From Agapetus fuscipes (Eukaryota > Arthropoda > Insecta > Trichoptera > Glossosomatidae): a DNA stretch of 64,000 bases. The notes under the pieces were generated by a model. That model had not been told where the DNA came from and ran no database searches. It saw only the letters and a program-made list of their open reading frames with translations. A program made the translations under genes and the position numbers. The stretch spans positions 18,290,001 through 18,354,000 of the forward strand of contig OX637339.1 in NCBI GenBank assembly GCA_951799405.1, given 5' to 3'. Below are positions 42,702-53,175 of the stretch, in pieces (the first letter of the stretch is position 1; every line of letters starts with the position of its first letter).

Positions 42702-43550
42702 AAACCAACTATTTTCAAACGTCAGATTTGTTCATTGTTTTTATAGGTATTTTTTACTTTTATACAAACCATTGAGATACAAACACAAGTTGAAATTAAT
42801 CCTTTACAAATAAGTCAGGATATAAAAATAAACAACAAAAGCATTGTTGTTTATATTAACAAAGCACAATTGAAAACAAAGGGTACGTTTTCAAAATAAA
42901 GAAATTGCCCCTTTTTCAAAGTTTTTGCATTTTGACATCTGAGATCTGTCAAAAACAGTACAAAACTCTATGATTGTCATCAACCATAGCGTTTTACCAA
43001 AAACGTATTGAAACTAAAGCAGCACGTCTAGTGAGCGCATTAGCTTTCATACATATTTTTGCTTTGGTAAAGATATTATAATATACAAGTTTGGGTAGGT
43101 ATTGTCAAAAAAATATTCCTGTGACTTGAATTAAAAGTTGTTTTGTCTTTAATTCTTTTGTAAACCTCGATTTTTTTCTCACAACACATTATTCAATAAA
43201 ACAAAAGTTTGATTCTTATGTAAATCAAGAAATAAAAGGTTTTTATTGTCAAGAAGTTTTGTAAATTTTAAAATTGGAATAACAAATTTGATTTATGCAG
43301 GCGTACCAATCCACCCTTTTGTCAAAGTTCGTTAAAAGGTTTTTTTTTTAATTCAAATTTGTATCTATGTACCTATCTGTTATTTTTTATTTAGCTATCT
43401 ATATTACAAATTATGACTCTTCTGGTTTTCGGCACCAATATTCTAAACTTCAATTTTTCTAGGCTGGCAAAGAGGTCTAGGTACACGTAAATTTACATAG
43501 GCAACATTGTATCGTCACCCGGCCGGGTTGCTAAGGAAAAGACATTTTTA

Positions 43551-43850
43551 TAAATAATATTTGGATGATATATTTGGTTAGCCCTTTTTTGTGTGAATCA
43601 CACCTCAAAAGCCTTCTGCAAGCTTGTTCATCGCTATAGAAAGTGCCAATTTTTAAGCAAGACTCGGTTGCTGTAAAGCTGGATGTTCCTTTTGTGACTG
43701 GTCTTTGCTAAAGGTATATGAATTTTTCAACCCACCGTAGAGCATATTTGAAAATATAATTCATATAATTTTTGTGCTCCACCGTAATTCGAACCCTCAA
43801 CCTTCCATTTACGAGTCTGAAGCGTTACTGCTAGACTACGGACTTTTGGA
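43551..43850 (-). mobile_element. SINE T2, diverged
   Basis: Minus strand: AAGTCCGTAGTCTAGCAGTAAC, B-box-like GGTTCGAATTAC, body and tail to TATTATTTATAAAA. Confidence 0.7.
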
Positions 43851-43853
43851 ACG

Positions 43854-44193
43854 GTACCCTTAGTACGAGTTACAAAACTTGAATAATGTAAAGTTTACGG
43901 CAATTATGAAAGAGTGAAGAGCGGCCGCTCACTAGTCCTGCCTCGTCTGACACCCTCCTCTATTGCCAATGGGCCCGGATATGTTCGGTGAAGCCATTGA
44001 AAGCTGAGTTCAACACCTTCCCCAAAATCTGCCGTTTTTGTTTGTTTGAACTTGATTTTCTTCATCACTGTAACTCTTTTGCTGAGACCATAAAGTGTAA
44101 GAAACAAAAATGCCAGATTTTGGGAGAAATCACTCTTTAATATTTTCTGTAAACTTTACTTTTCTCAAGTTTTACAACTCGTACTAAGGGTAC
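43854..44193. mobile_element. Palindromic MITE PAL1 with about 100-bp insert
   Basis: Ends GTACCCTTAGTACGAGTTAC and inverted GTACCCTTAGTACGAGTTGT. After AATTATGAAAGAGTG an unrelated GC-richer segment (about 43916-44020) replaces or interrupts the arm. It begins with the palindrome GAGCGGCCGCTC, then ACTAGTCCTGCC. Confidence 0.75.
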
Positions 44194-44298
44194 GAATCAT
44201 TTATTCTAGGCTGGTAAATGGTACAATTTCTGTATAAATTATGTAAAATCTTTTCTGGAAAACATTGCCAATGATGAATTGTTGTCTGTACCTTCCAG

Positions 44299-44452
44299 GA
44301 CGATGACACATACATCACCACATCCAGGCTGTCCTTCTGGGCCACCCGCTGGGACAACGAGCGCCTCTTCAACTGCGAAGCCAGGCAGCTGGCTGCGCCC
44401 ATACAGCAGGGGGAAGCTCCGCTCAATGCTTCCCAAGTCCTAGATGTTCACT
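44299..44452 (+). CDS. Exon 6: second half of Ig domain 3
   Basis: Acceptor ACCTTCCAG, donor T|GTAAGA, phases 0 to 1. It reads DDDTYITTSRLSFWATRWDN, then ERLFNCEARQ (F-strand Cys), ending NASQVLDVH with one N-glycosylation sequon. Confidence 0.9.
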
Positions 44453-44479
44453 GTAAGATAGCGCCACATGTTTTTCTTC

Positions 44480-44640
44480 TTCTTCCTCAGCCTTTCTCAG
44501 TCCACTCCTCGACGTAAGCCTCCTCCAATCCTCTCCATCTCTGTCTATCATCTGCAGTGTCCAGCCATCCTCTGCCTGCAGTTCCCTTGATGTCGTTCAG
44601 CCACCTCAGTTAGGGTCTCCCCACTCCCCACTTGGGCATT
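44480..44640 (-). repeat. LINE-like remnant
   Basis: CCTTTCTCAGTCCACTCCTC and GTCGTTCAGCCACCTC resemble antisense LINE coding remnants. The first part is also seen at 11245-11290. No intact frame. Confidence 0.3.
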
Positions 44641-44774
44641 TACTATACTGAGTGAGCCCTATTGTTTCCAAGCTATAGGTGGATACTGGAAGCACGCATG
44701 ACTCAAAGACCATGTGCTTCAGGTTAACAGGCATTTTCGATGGTGCCACATACCTTTCTTTTATTGCATCTTAT

Positions 44775-45010
44775 ATCCATTCAATGGCTTATTTGGTAGA
44801 GTGCTTGCATGATAAAATACCGCGCAAGGCTTACTCTGCCTTCGCAAGAAATGAGCACCAGCCCCCTCAGGAGTTCAGAAACCCCCACTTTAACTGAAGT
44901 GGTTGCCATAAGGTCGGCCCCCTTACCTGTAAAATAAATAGTTTCCAATTACCACAAGCGACTCCTTCGGGGGAAACGCGGCAAGAAATTACACTAAATG
45001 TGCAACTTAA
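44775..45010 (+). mobile_element. SINE T1, internally deleted
   Basis: GGCTTATTTGGTAGAGTGC, then directly AAAATACCGCGCAAGGC, body (CCACTTTAACTGAAGTGG) and tail. The B-box region is deleted. Confidence 0.7.
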
Positions 45011-45214
45011 TAGCATACCATGATGATTGCTAAATAAAAACAGATATGGTGTCGCCATGCCAAAGGTTGGATCTAAAAAACAGATTTTGTAGTGATGTAA
45101 ATCACAAAAAGGCACAGGATAGAATGACACAGTAACAAAACGACACATGACGTAACGACACATGATAGAACGACACAATGACAGTACATCACATCACAAA
45201 ACATCATTATGACA

Positions 45215-45355
45215 GTGCAAGACCCAGATTAAGGTGGCTGGACAGAGTGGTGCCGTGTGGTAGGAGTATGAGGAGGAAGGTGTTGGACAGGCAGCAGTGG
45301 CTGCGGTTGATCAAGGAGACCAAGATCCACCTCCAGGATGATGATCGTGACTGAT
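45215..45355 (+). pseudogene. LINE C-terminal remnant
   Basis: A short frame reads RPRLRWLDRVVPCG-like sequence, then RKVLDRQQWLRLIKETKIHL and a stop, resembling the C-terminal tail of a non-LTR retroelement ORF2. It lies in intron 6, about 45 bp before exon 7. Confidence 0.45.
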
Positions 45356-45398
45356 ATATAAATACAATCTTTGAAATGTGGTTAATTTATTTTTACAG

Positions 45399-45510
45399 TC
45401 CCCCCTGTTGTGTCGGTGGAGCCAGAAAACATCACTGTTAATGAAACAACAGACATTCTGCTCTTCTGCAATTACGAGGCAAATCCCGTGCGGCTGCTCT
45501 CTGTGAAATG
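45399..45510 (+). CDS. Exon 7: first half of Ig domain 4
   Basis: Acceptor TTTTTACAG, donor TG|GTAAAC, phases 1 to 2. It reads PPVVSVEPENITVNETTDIL, then LFCNYEANPVRLLSVKW; the Trp codon is split by the intron. Two N-glycosylation sequons. Confidence 0.9.
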
Positions 45511-47019
45511 GTAAACAATTATTGATCTTCTAGCGTTTCATCACTTCAGGGTAATATGGTTTAGCGTTCATGGATAGCTAATTAATAACCACATTTTTAT
45601 TAATATGTTATTTTATAAAGTATCTGATACACTCGGCAGATGACACAGCATTCAGTAGGCCCTTTGTGTTCTACCTCGCTTGCTTTTCGGGAGAAGGCGC
45701 TATGCGATAAATTTCAATTTTGTTCAAATTCACTTTTTGAGTTTATTTTGTACACAACCAGTTTCGGGAGAAGCAGTACCTCCCATATAAAGGTGTGAAT
45801 TTACATTTATAAAAATGAACCTTCACAAAGTTACTGCCATATATCTAGATAATAATATAAAAGCGATTTCTATGTCATATATTCCAATCGATGGATAGCA
45901 AAACTTTTTAATTTTTTGCAAATTTACTATATCGACGTTTAAAAGGCAGTAGCGACATAAACAACATTGTTCAGGAGAGCAGTTTAAAGTTTGAGATTGC
46001 GGAAAAATGGCGTAACTTTTTTTATTTTTTATCATACCGTTAAAATCAAAACAGCTCTACAATTAAAATAATAAAGTCATTTATTGGCATTCCTATTAAT
46101 GTGGTTTTACGATTTTTTTTATGCCACAAGCGCCTTTAGGACAAAAAAGGCCAAAATCTTGTCGGTTACACCAAAACCATACTTCGAAAACGCAGTTGTT
46201 TGCTTGGGAACAACAACACAAAAATCATCGTAGAGCTATGGGAGTTAGCGCATTAGAAAGAGCGGAAAATTTCAAGTAGGATAGCATTCATAACTCGTTT
46301 TTGACCAAAATGCCTTTTAACCGTCGATATAATCTAAGTTGCCTGCTCTCACCTCGCGAGTTCATATTATAGAGAAAAAAATATACTGACTATTGAGTTA
46401 TAATATAGAGGAGTAGAATCTAGTTGACTGTGTTGATACAACTTTGATGCACAGTTGTCCCCAGTCCTGTCAAAAACAAAAATTGAAAATCATACATGTG
46501 AAATCCTGTATTTTCTTGCTTTTTCCAGTATGCATTTTCCAGACACCCAATAATTACTTACACATGCCATAATGTTTTAAAATAATGCCTTTTACATTTA
46601 AAAGTGACAAAATTACCAATCAAAAAATTTATATCGCGTGCGCACAATGTTCACGCAGCAATGAATATCAAAACTGCCAACATAAAAATATTTCATAGTT
46701 TTATCCTAGTTTTTTTTTGTTTACAACGAAAAGACACTGTGAAGATCTTTGTTCTCTCTCTAACTAAGGACGATTTGTGGTTAAGTAAGTTGAAGCAAAT
46801 ATAGTGTATATTTTTGTTGAAATAGTTTCTAGTCCACAGATAACATAAGTCAATGATACTGACCCAGCAATTCATATTGTGTTTTCTTGAACAGGTTTAA
46901 AATAATGCATCTAAGCTTCAAAATGCACGCAACTTCTTACCGTAACAGGGCCAACAACTTCTTAACAATCCTGTACTTTAACTATGACGTCTTTGAATGT
47001 GTTTTCTCTGTTTATTCAG
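45511..47019. other. Intron 7, no recognised feature
   Basis: About 1.5 kb of AT-rich intron without any of the repeat families seen elsewhere, the longest repeat-free stretch inside the gene by my reading. Confidence 0.5.
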
Positions 47020-47204
47020 GCTACAGGGCACTAAGGAAATAAGTGTGGAATCGGAGCCAGACCGTTATGAAGGTGGCGACCTCAAACAGCAAGCTCTGCT
47101 CATCAAGAAGTCCACGGAAGACGACATCGGAGAGTACTACTGCAGGCTGGAGAATCCGGTCGGTACATCAACGAGTCCGGATTTTGTCTCGGTAGATGTC
47201 CATT
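47020..47204 (+). CDS. Exon 8: second half of Ig domain 4
   Basis: Acceptor TTTATTCAG, donor T|GTAAGT, phases 2 to 1. It reads LQGTKEISVE, then QALLIKKSTEDDIGEYYCRL (D-x-G-x-Y-x-C motif) and ENPVGTSTSPDFVSVDVH. A canonical C2/I-type Ig domain. Confidence 0.92.
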
Positions 47205-47254
47205 GTAAGTATTAATTTATATTTGAAATGTTATGTTTTTTTTACACTGTAAAC

Positions 47255-47437
47255 TCAAATGCTGTAAAAGGCTGAGTAAAACTTGGAGTAAAACTTGCCA
47301 GTATGTTATTTTCAGCCTGAAATAAACACCAAAACATGAACTTATTTCTGACACCCTTGTTGGGATTCAAACCCGAGCTCTCGGCATGGAATGCTACTCT
47401 ACTCGATACTCTATCAACTGAGCTGTTGACCAGACGA
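47255..47437 (-). mobile_element. SINE T1 head fragment
   Basis: Minus strand: TCTGGTCAACAGCTCAGTTG, B box GGTTTGAATCCCAAC, then TTCATGTTTTGGTG and AATAACATACTGGC. Truncated in the body. Confidence 0.65.
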
Positions 47438-47465
47438 CCAAAATTTTTCAAAATTTAATGATTTT

Positions 47466-47645
47466 TTTTCTGCTCCACTTGGAATCAAACTAATAGCATT
47501 TAACACTGGACTACGAACCGGTCCAAGAAATTCCAACAACACGCCGTGTACCAAGCGGTCACCCATCCAAGTAGCATCCGCGCCCAATGTTTAAATTCGG
47601 TGATCTGATGAGAACCGGTGCTCTCAACACGGTATCGTTGTTGAC
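47466..47645 (-). mobile_element. SINE T2 with 5S rRNA-derived head (copy 3)
   Basis: Minus strand: a 5S-like unit from GTCAACAACGATACCGTG through TCACCGAATTTAAAC, GGGCGCGGATGC, TACTTGGATGGGTGACCGC and ACACGGCG to TGTTGGAAT, then GGACCGGTTCGTAGTCCAG. Only the two heads remain; the body is lost. It is more diverged than copies 1 and 2. Confidence 0.8.
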
Positions 47646-47773
47646 AAAACGACCTTTATAGCGCCGTTTCGTGATGTAGTTACTCCAAGGGCGAAATTTT
47701 ATTTCGTTTCCACTGTACACACTTCTCATTCATCATCTATTGAATATTGATTGAAATTCTTATTTGTTTTCAG

Positions 47774-47956
47774 TCAAACCAGAGGTGTACCTGACGATGG
47801 AGCCGGAAGGTCATGTGATAGACGGCGCGCACCAGAATGTGACGCTGCAGTGTACCGTGGAGCGGGGGAACCCCTCCACCCTCTTCTCCGTGAGATGGTT
47901 CCTGGACCAAGAGCTACTGAAGCAGCTGCCCGACTGCAATTCTACTGATGACGATG
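47774..47956 (+). CDS. Exon 9: first half of Ig domain 5
   Basis: Acceptor TTTTCAG, donor G|GTATTA, phases 1 to 1. It reads KPEVYLTMEPEGHVIDGAHQ, then VTLQCTVERGNPSTLFSVRW and FLDQELLKQLPDCNSTDDD. The extra Cys in LPDC may pair with DMC in exon 10. Confidence 0.9.
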
Positions 47957-48059
47957 GTATTATGTTGTCTTTATACCTTCAAAAGCGCAAATCGAGCCAT
48001 GGCTTCCCATAGCATTTCTTTCCAACTCCCTCTGTCCGCTACATCTGCTTACCAATTCA

Positions 48060-48320
48060 ATATCTGCAGGCCTGGATTTAGGGCGGTTCGAGCGGTACGA
48101 CCTAACCAGGGCCCCCGCTGCCAAAGGGCCCCCAAAAGTCTTATTCTTATCATTATTCTAAAAAATAAAGCACAGAAAATGTAAAGAAATGCCACTTTTT
48201 TCACTTCCACTTTATAACGCTACGTTTCATACGGACAAAGTCTTCAATAATTAGGAAATACAAGCTTCTCACAACAACTATTCAAGGGCCTCAGAAGAAC
48301 TGAATAGGGCCCCGAGCATT
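48060..48320. repeat. Possible DNA-element fragment
   Basis: CAGGCCTGGATTTAGGGC and AGGGCCCCCGCTGCCAAAGGG look like the end of a non-autonomous DNA element, but I cannot define its other end. Confidence 0.25.
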
Positions 48321-48466
48321 CCAAACAGTAATCAAGTAATAAAAGTTTCTCCTCAAACTAAAAAAAAAAAACAAAAGAAGCAAAGGTACCGAAGATGTGC
48401 AGTCGTACCCGTCCGTGTCAAACAATGGCATTATATCTGGCATCTTCTTCTTTTGCCTAAATAAAA

Positions 48467-48775
48467 GGAGAGCTTGTATGAAGAAGGTTATGACTCTGTA
48501 TGAAATGAAAGAAGAATGTACGGACAGAAAAAAATGGCGGTTGATTGGTAATGTTGCCAACTAGGGCTATGGTTTTTAAATTAGAATTTTGTGTTTTGTA
48601 TTTGTTTTGGTGTTTATATGGATTATCTGTTTATTGTAAAAATGTAATTTATTATGTATGTTCCTTGACTTACAGGTTGGTATATGGTATACGGCTAAAA
48701 ACAGGGGTGACATTGGGAAAGTCAACCTTTTTTTTACAGTATGGGTGGTCAGCCTAATACCAACCTTTTAATTCA
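48467..48775 (+). repeat. FB half element (centre and right arm)
   Basis: Contains the FB centre (GTATGAAATGAAAGAAG, GGACAGAAAAAAATGGCGG), TGTAATTTATTATGTATGTTCC and a shortened arm that turns back into opposite orientation (GTATGGGTGGTCAGCC). Confidence 0.65.
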
Positions 48776-49001
48776 AGGAAAGTCTTATCATAAAGGTTTT
48801 TCGGAGACAAAAAAATCTGCGATGGAGCTGTCTGAGGACCTCTATTGTATGTGACCGAAATGTTGTGCGGACGAACTGTCGTGTGACCGATTTGTCATAA
48901 CACAAGCCCTATTTACATGGAACGCAAGCGCTCTACCAACTGACTTCAACAAAGTGTTTGACTTGTCACCAATCTGATGTATTCTATCCATTATTTTTCA
49001 G

Positions 49002-49154
49002 ATATAACCAGAATAGACATGTGCGCTGACATAGAACCAACCCAGCTGCTTTTGACGGAGATAGACAAGTCCTTTCACGGCAACTATTCGTGTCAGGGAA
49101 GGAGCTTGGCTGGCTGGGGGCCAAGAAGCAACGAGACTGAACTCATTGTCTACT
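49002..49154 (+). CDS. Exon 10: second half of Ig domain 5
   Basis: Acceptor TTATTTTTCAG, donor T|GTAAGA, phases 1 to 1. It reads DITRIDMCADIEPTQLLLTE, then FHGNYSCQGRSLAGWGPRSN, with the Y-x-C motif and two N-glycosylation sequons. Confidence 0.92.
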
Positions 49155-49433
49155 GTAAGATATCCTCGCTTTCCTTACAAGATACTGTTGTTCTATAAGG
49201 TAATCAAGAAACGAGATAAGATAATCATAAAAGCAATATAAGATAATTAGAAACAAGATAAGATGATGAAAACAGGATAATTTAATAAAGAATGGTGTAA
49301 TAAAACACGGGATAATGAAAATGAGATTAAAATAATTAAAAAAACAAGACGATACAAATAATGACACACTTTTTTTTATATTTTGTATGGTTTGTGAATT
49401 CACACTGTAACGATTCATATTTTTGATCTTTAC

Positions 49434-49552
49434 TAGATTTTATAGAACTAAAACCATTCTATTAAAGCACTGTTTTATTTTCATTCAATTAATTACTTTA
49501 CACAGTGTTTTAATAGAATTGTTTTAGTAGTTCTATAAAATATAGATTTTAC
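49434..49552. repeat. Hairpin/foldback of about 120 bp
   Basis: CTAGATTTTATAGAACTAAAAC and ATTCTATTAAAGCACTG on the left pair with CAGTGTTTTAATAGAAT and GTTTTAGTAGTTCTATAAAAT on the right. Likely a small MITE in intron 10. Confidence 0.7.
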
Positions 49553-49556
49553 TCAA

Positions 49557-49645
49557 AATCAACGACCAAGCTTGCAGAGAGCTTTTGAGGTGTGATTAAT
49601 ATAAAAACAACGCTCACCAAATAAATAATGCTAATATTATTATTA
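49557..49645 (+). repeat. SINE T2 tail
   Basis: CGACCAAGCTTGCAGAGAGC, ACAACGCTCACCAAATAAATAATGC and (ATT)n. It ends just 24 bp before exon 11. Confidence 0.65.
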
Positions 49646-49668
49646 ATATTATAAATATTTGTTTTTAG

Positions 49669-49777
49669 ATGCACCGACTAGAGGAGAGCTGACTTACAGT
49701 CCGCAGCAGATAGTGAAAGGGGAATCCTTCAACCTGACCTGCACAGTGCATGACCTTGGAAGACCTCGGGCTCTAAG
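49669..49777 (+). CDS. Exon 11: first half of Ig domain 6
   Basis: Acceptor TTTTTAG, donor AG|GTAAGA, phases 1 to 2. It reads APTRGELTYSPQQIVKGESF, then NLTCTVHDLGRPRAL. Confidence 0.9.
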
Positions 49778-49956
49778 GTAAGAGAATCACAGGCATCATA
49801 CATTGTAATCTAAGTTAACCTGTCTGTGGTCTAGTGGTTAAAGCTACGGGCTCGTTTCCACCAGAGTGTACCAAAGCCATCTACCAGTCTACCAACAGAG
49901 CTATTTTTCGGTTATTTTATTTTGAATGTTTTTTTAACAATGTGTTGTTTTTCCAG

Positions 49957-50114
49957 CTATGAATGGAAGCGAGGCATGGACTTCATGACAGATGTGGACA
50001 CCATCGAGTGGTACGTCAGCAACGCCACAGTGGAGACTGAGAGCAACTACACGTGTACGGCGGTGAACGAGGCCGGCATCAACATATCCAATACCATCTA
50101 CATTGACATACTCG
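49957..50114 (+). CDS. Exon 12: second half of Ig domain 6
   Basis: Acceptor TTTTTCCAG, donor G|GTGAGA, phases 2 to 1. It reads YEWKRGMDFMTD, then SNATVETESNYTCTAVNEAG, ending NTIYIDIL. Confidence 0.92.
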
Positions 50115-50159
50115 GTGAGAAAAAAAAGCATTTATTTACTTGAATCATCAATCAATATC

Positions 50160-50605
50160 AACTCTGGAGGAAATGAAAGAAGTATGTAAGGACAGAAAGA
50201 AATGAAAGCCGTATGTAAGGACAGAAATAAATGGCGTTTGTTATGTAATGTTGGCGGCTAGGGTTTATTAAATTGGAATTGGTTTTTTGTTTTACTTTTA
50301 ATGTCCATAGATTTTATTTATTGATTTAAAAAATGTAATTTGTCGTGTATGTTCCTTGACTTATAGGTTGGTATGCGGCTGACCACCCATGTTGTAAAAA
50401 TGGTTCACTTTGTCAATGTCGCACCTGTCTCAGGGAAGGACGGCACGAGTTGCAGGATGTATGTCCATTTGAGATTTGGTTTTTGTGTTGTAGGTTCACA
50501 TGCGGCATGTGCATGCGCGAACTTGTACGTGTCTGGTTGTGAAAATGCATATTATGTGAATCTCCAATGTAACATATCTTTGCAACTTAGATTAGATTAG
50601 AATAT
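50160..50605 (+). repeat. FB half element (centre and right arm)
   Basis: Starts CTCTGGAGGAAATGAAAG with an internal 30-bp repetition, then AATTTGTCGTGTATGTTCC and a full right arm to TTAGATTAGATTAG. Confidence 0.75.
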
Positions 50606-50654
50606 ATATTTTCTTTGTGCCAATACGTTTTGTAGAATGTTACTCTTTCATCAG

Positions 50655-50945
50655 ATAAGTATGTAACGCTTTAGACTCGTAAATGGAAGGTTGTGGGTTT
50701 GAATCCCGGCGAAACACAAAAAATATATACCATTTATATTTTCAAATATGCTCTTCGCTGGGTTGAAAAATTCATTACCTTCATCAAAAACAGGTCACCA
50801 AAGGTCCATCCAGCCTTAAAACTACTGAGTCTTGCTTGAGAATTGTTGCTTTTTATAGCGATGATGCAAAGGAGCTCTTGAGGTGTGATGCACACAAAAA
50901 CAGCGCTCACCAAATAAATCATCCTAATATTATTATTATAAAGTA
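50655..50945 (+). mobile_element. SINE T2, 5'-truncated
   Basis: Starts inside the tRNA-like head (CGCTTTAGACTCGTAAATGG), B box GGTTTGAATCC, body and tail to (TAT)n. Confidence 0.75.
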
Positions 50946-51297
50946 ACTTCTTATATCTTTGAAATTTTTTGTAAGTAGGTACAACCTGATTATTTTTTGC
51001 AACTACTATGAATAAGATTAAATGAAAACGAACATGAACGGAATTTATGGGATCACACGTATTGTTCTTCGAGGAAACCTAACTGTGAGAAGTCCCAAGG
51101 AAGACATCAAAGAGATGACGTGATAGCTGGCAGTCTGGATCACAGGTGGAAGTAGCGCATTCGGCTCAAATTGATCCTTTGGATCTATGAAAGAAAGAAG
51201 GAGAAAATATTGGGCATATCTGGCATCCTTGATGGGGTTGAACCGTCATATGGCTCCTTATTTTGTGAAATTAATGCTATGTTTATTTTGTTTTCAG

Positions 51298-51356
51298 CTC
51301 CACCCGTGTTCATCACCAACCTCACAGCCAAAACCAGTTTTGTCTACAACTCTTCG
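51298..51356 (+). CDS. Exon 13: start of Ig domain 7
   Basis: A short exon, acceptor TTTTCAG, donor TCG|GTAAGG, phases 1 to 0. It reads PPVFITNLTAKTSFVYNSS, giving the A strands and two N-glycosylation sequons. Confidence 0.88.
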
Positions 51357-51457
51357 GTAAGGAAAATCTGCAATATTTCAATAAATTTCATCCAAGGTGT
51401 ATATAAATATATGAGAAATCTTGTATAAACCATATTGACAATTGTTGATTGCCTGTG

Positions 51458-51675
51458 TTACAAATGTGTGATTGTGTGTTTTTACTAGTGTGAGTATGTC
51501 TGTGTTTATAGATGTAGGTAGGTATTTGTTCTATATTGTGTGGGTGTTTGCTGAGTATTCTAAATAAGAATATTCTAGTGTGATCTCGCATGTGCCAGAA
51601 TAACTCTTATACACCTATAAATAGCGACCGAGATGCTTTGCAGGGAAACTTGTATCGGAGCTGTCTGACGATGCA
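51458..51675 (+). mobile_element. LTR fragment, family L
   Basis: ATGTGTGATTGTGTGTTTTT to GAAACTTGTATCGGAGC, with TATAAATAGCGACCGAGATGC. The 3' part is missing. Intron 13. Confidence 0.55.
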
Positions 51676-51819
51676 AAGGTGATTAACTTTTCCAAATCTT
51701 AAATAGTTACAGGTATAAACGATGATTGTTTTAGCTGCGCCTACTAGGCTCATTGCGCCCAACTCGTAATTCCTATATTTCGTCTGACGGAGGGTTAATA
51801 AAAGCATCCTTTTTTCCAG

Positions 51820-51990
51820 GATATCTCTCTCAACTGCCGCATTGAATGCTCACCAATCTGTGAAGTGATTTGGTTCAAGAACAAGCAGCCGCTGAACCCA
51901 TCTGGCAGCCAGGACCTGTACTCCGTGGTGGATATCGTAGCTCCGGCTGATCCAGAAAACAACACTTTTGAAGCTGCCGACTCCACATTG
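51820..51990 (+). CDS. Exon 14: middle of Ig domain 7
   Basis: Acceptor TTTTTTCCAG, donor TTG|GTAAGA, phases 0 to 0. It reads DISLNCRIECSPICEVIWFK, with extra Cys residues near the core, then a long insert rich in Asp/Pro/Asn (SVVDIVAPADPENNTFEAAD). Confidence 0.9.
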
Positions 51991-52344
51991 GTAAGAATCC
52001 ACCTATAAAATGCATTCCTCTTCCTTTTCTGCATTTATCTTGTCAGTGGCCAGATTTTGGTAATCCATTTTTTTTGTTTTTTGTGCACAGAAGGTTTTCC
52101 TTATTACAGTTCACCCTCACGCAGTCATTTTCAAGCTGGGAGGAACTCTTTGATGAGATCTGTAAAACATTCTGAATTTATGTGAAATATATATATATAT
52201 GTCAGCGGAGTTACACTTTGAGTTACGGCATGTTGTGCCATGACATTGGTACGGGATAGCGGTACATGAAAAATATAGTTTCCTGAAGAAACTCCTCATA
52301 ATCCATATCACGAGGAAAAGGGATGGATGTATTTAAAAAAAAAT

Positions 52345-52640
52345 TAAATTAGGCTGATTTATTTGGTGAGCGCTGTTTTTGTGTGTATCACACCTCAAGA
52401 GCCCTCTACGAGCTTGGTCGTCACTGTAGAAAGGGCCAATTCTTAAGCAAGACCCAGTTGTTGTAAGGCTGGATGGACCTTTTGATGACCGGTCTTTGGT
52501 AAAGGTTTATGAATTTTTCAACCCAGCGAAGAGCAAATTTGAAAATATAAATGATATATTTTTTGTGCTCCGCCGGGATTCGAACCCACGACCTTCCAGT
52601 TACGAGTCCGAAGTGTTACCACCTGGACTATGGACGGGTC
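52345..52640 (-). mobile_element. SINE T2
   Basis: Minus strand: GACCCGTCCATAGTCCAGG, B box GGTTCGAATCC, body and tail to AATAAATCAGCC. No 5S head. Confidence 0.8.
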
Positions 52641-52963
52641 AACCGGTATATGTCTCCTTTGCGTTTATGTAAGCGATTGTTTACACAATTGCGCAGGAGA
52701 CAACTACGGGGGGCAAGCCATTGTTGTAAAATGGTTCTTTCAATAATTGTAATAAATTTTAATAACGATTTACATATTTTTTTACTTCCTGCCCCTTCCT
52801 AGGTACGTCCATGGCAGGAGACATATACCTAACAAAACCAAAAGAGTGCATGAAAGGTTTTTGTTTGTAAAAAATGTTTATGGATTATACCTGAATTATT
52901 GAATTGTTTTGTGTCTTACTTGTGTTCAATAACTAAATCGTTGAATTGTTTTGTGTCTTACAG

Positions 52964-53093
52964 ATGTTCAACATGGAGAACTGGCCGGACCAGCAACTGG
53001 ACAGAATATATGATAACGCCAACTACACGTGCACAGCAAAGAGCAACGGAATAGGCGTATCAGTCTCCTCCACAACAACTCTAAACATTGAGT
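52964..53093 (+). CDS. Exon 15: end of Ig domain 7
   Basis: Acceptor TGTGTCTTACAG, donor T|GTAAGA, phases 0 to 1. It reads MFNMENWPDQQLDRIYDNAN, then YTCTAKSNGIGVSVSSTTTL. The 21 bases before the acceptor AG are also present 42 bp upstream. Confidence 0.9.
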
Positions 53094-53175
53094 GTAAGAT
53101 GCAAGAATATATTCCACTTTGAATACTTATAATGGACTCTGAACATTCAAAATATCCCTCGGCTCAGTTTAAAAA

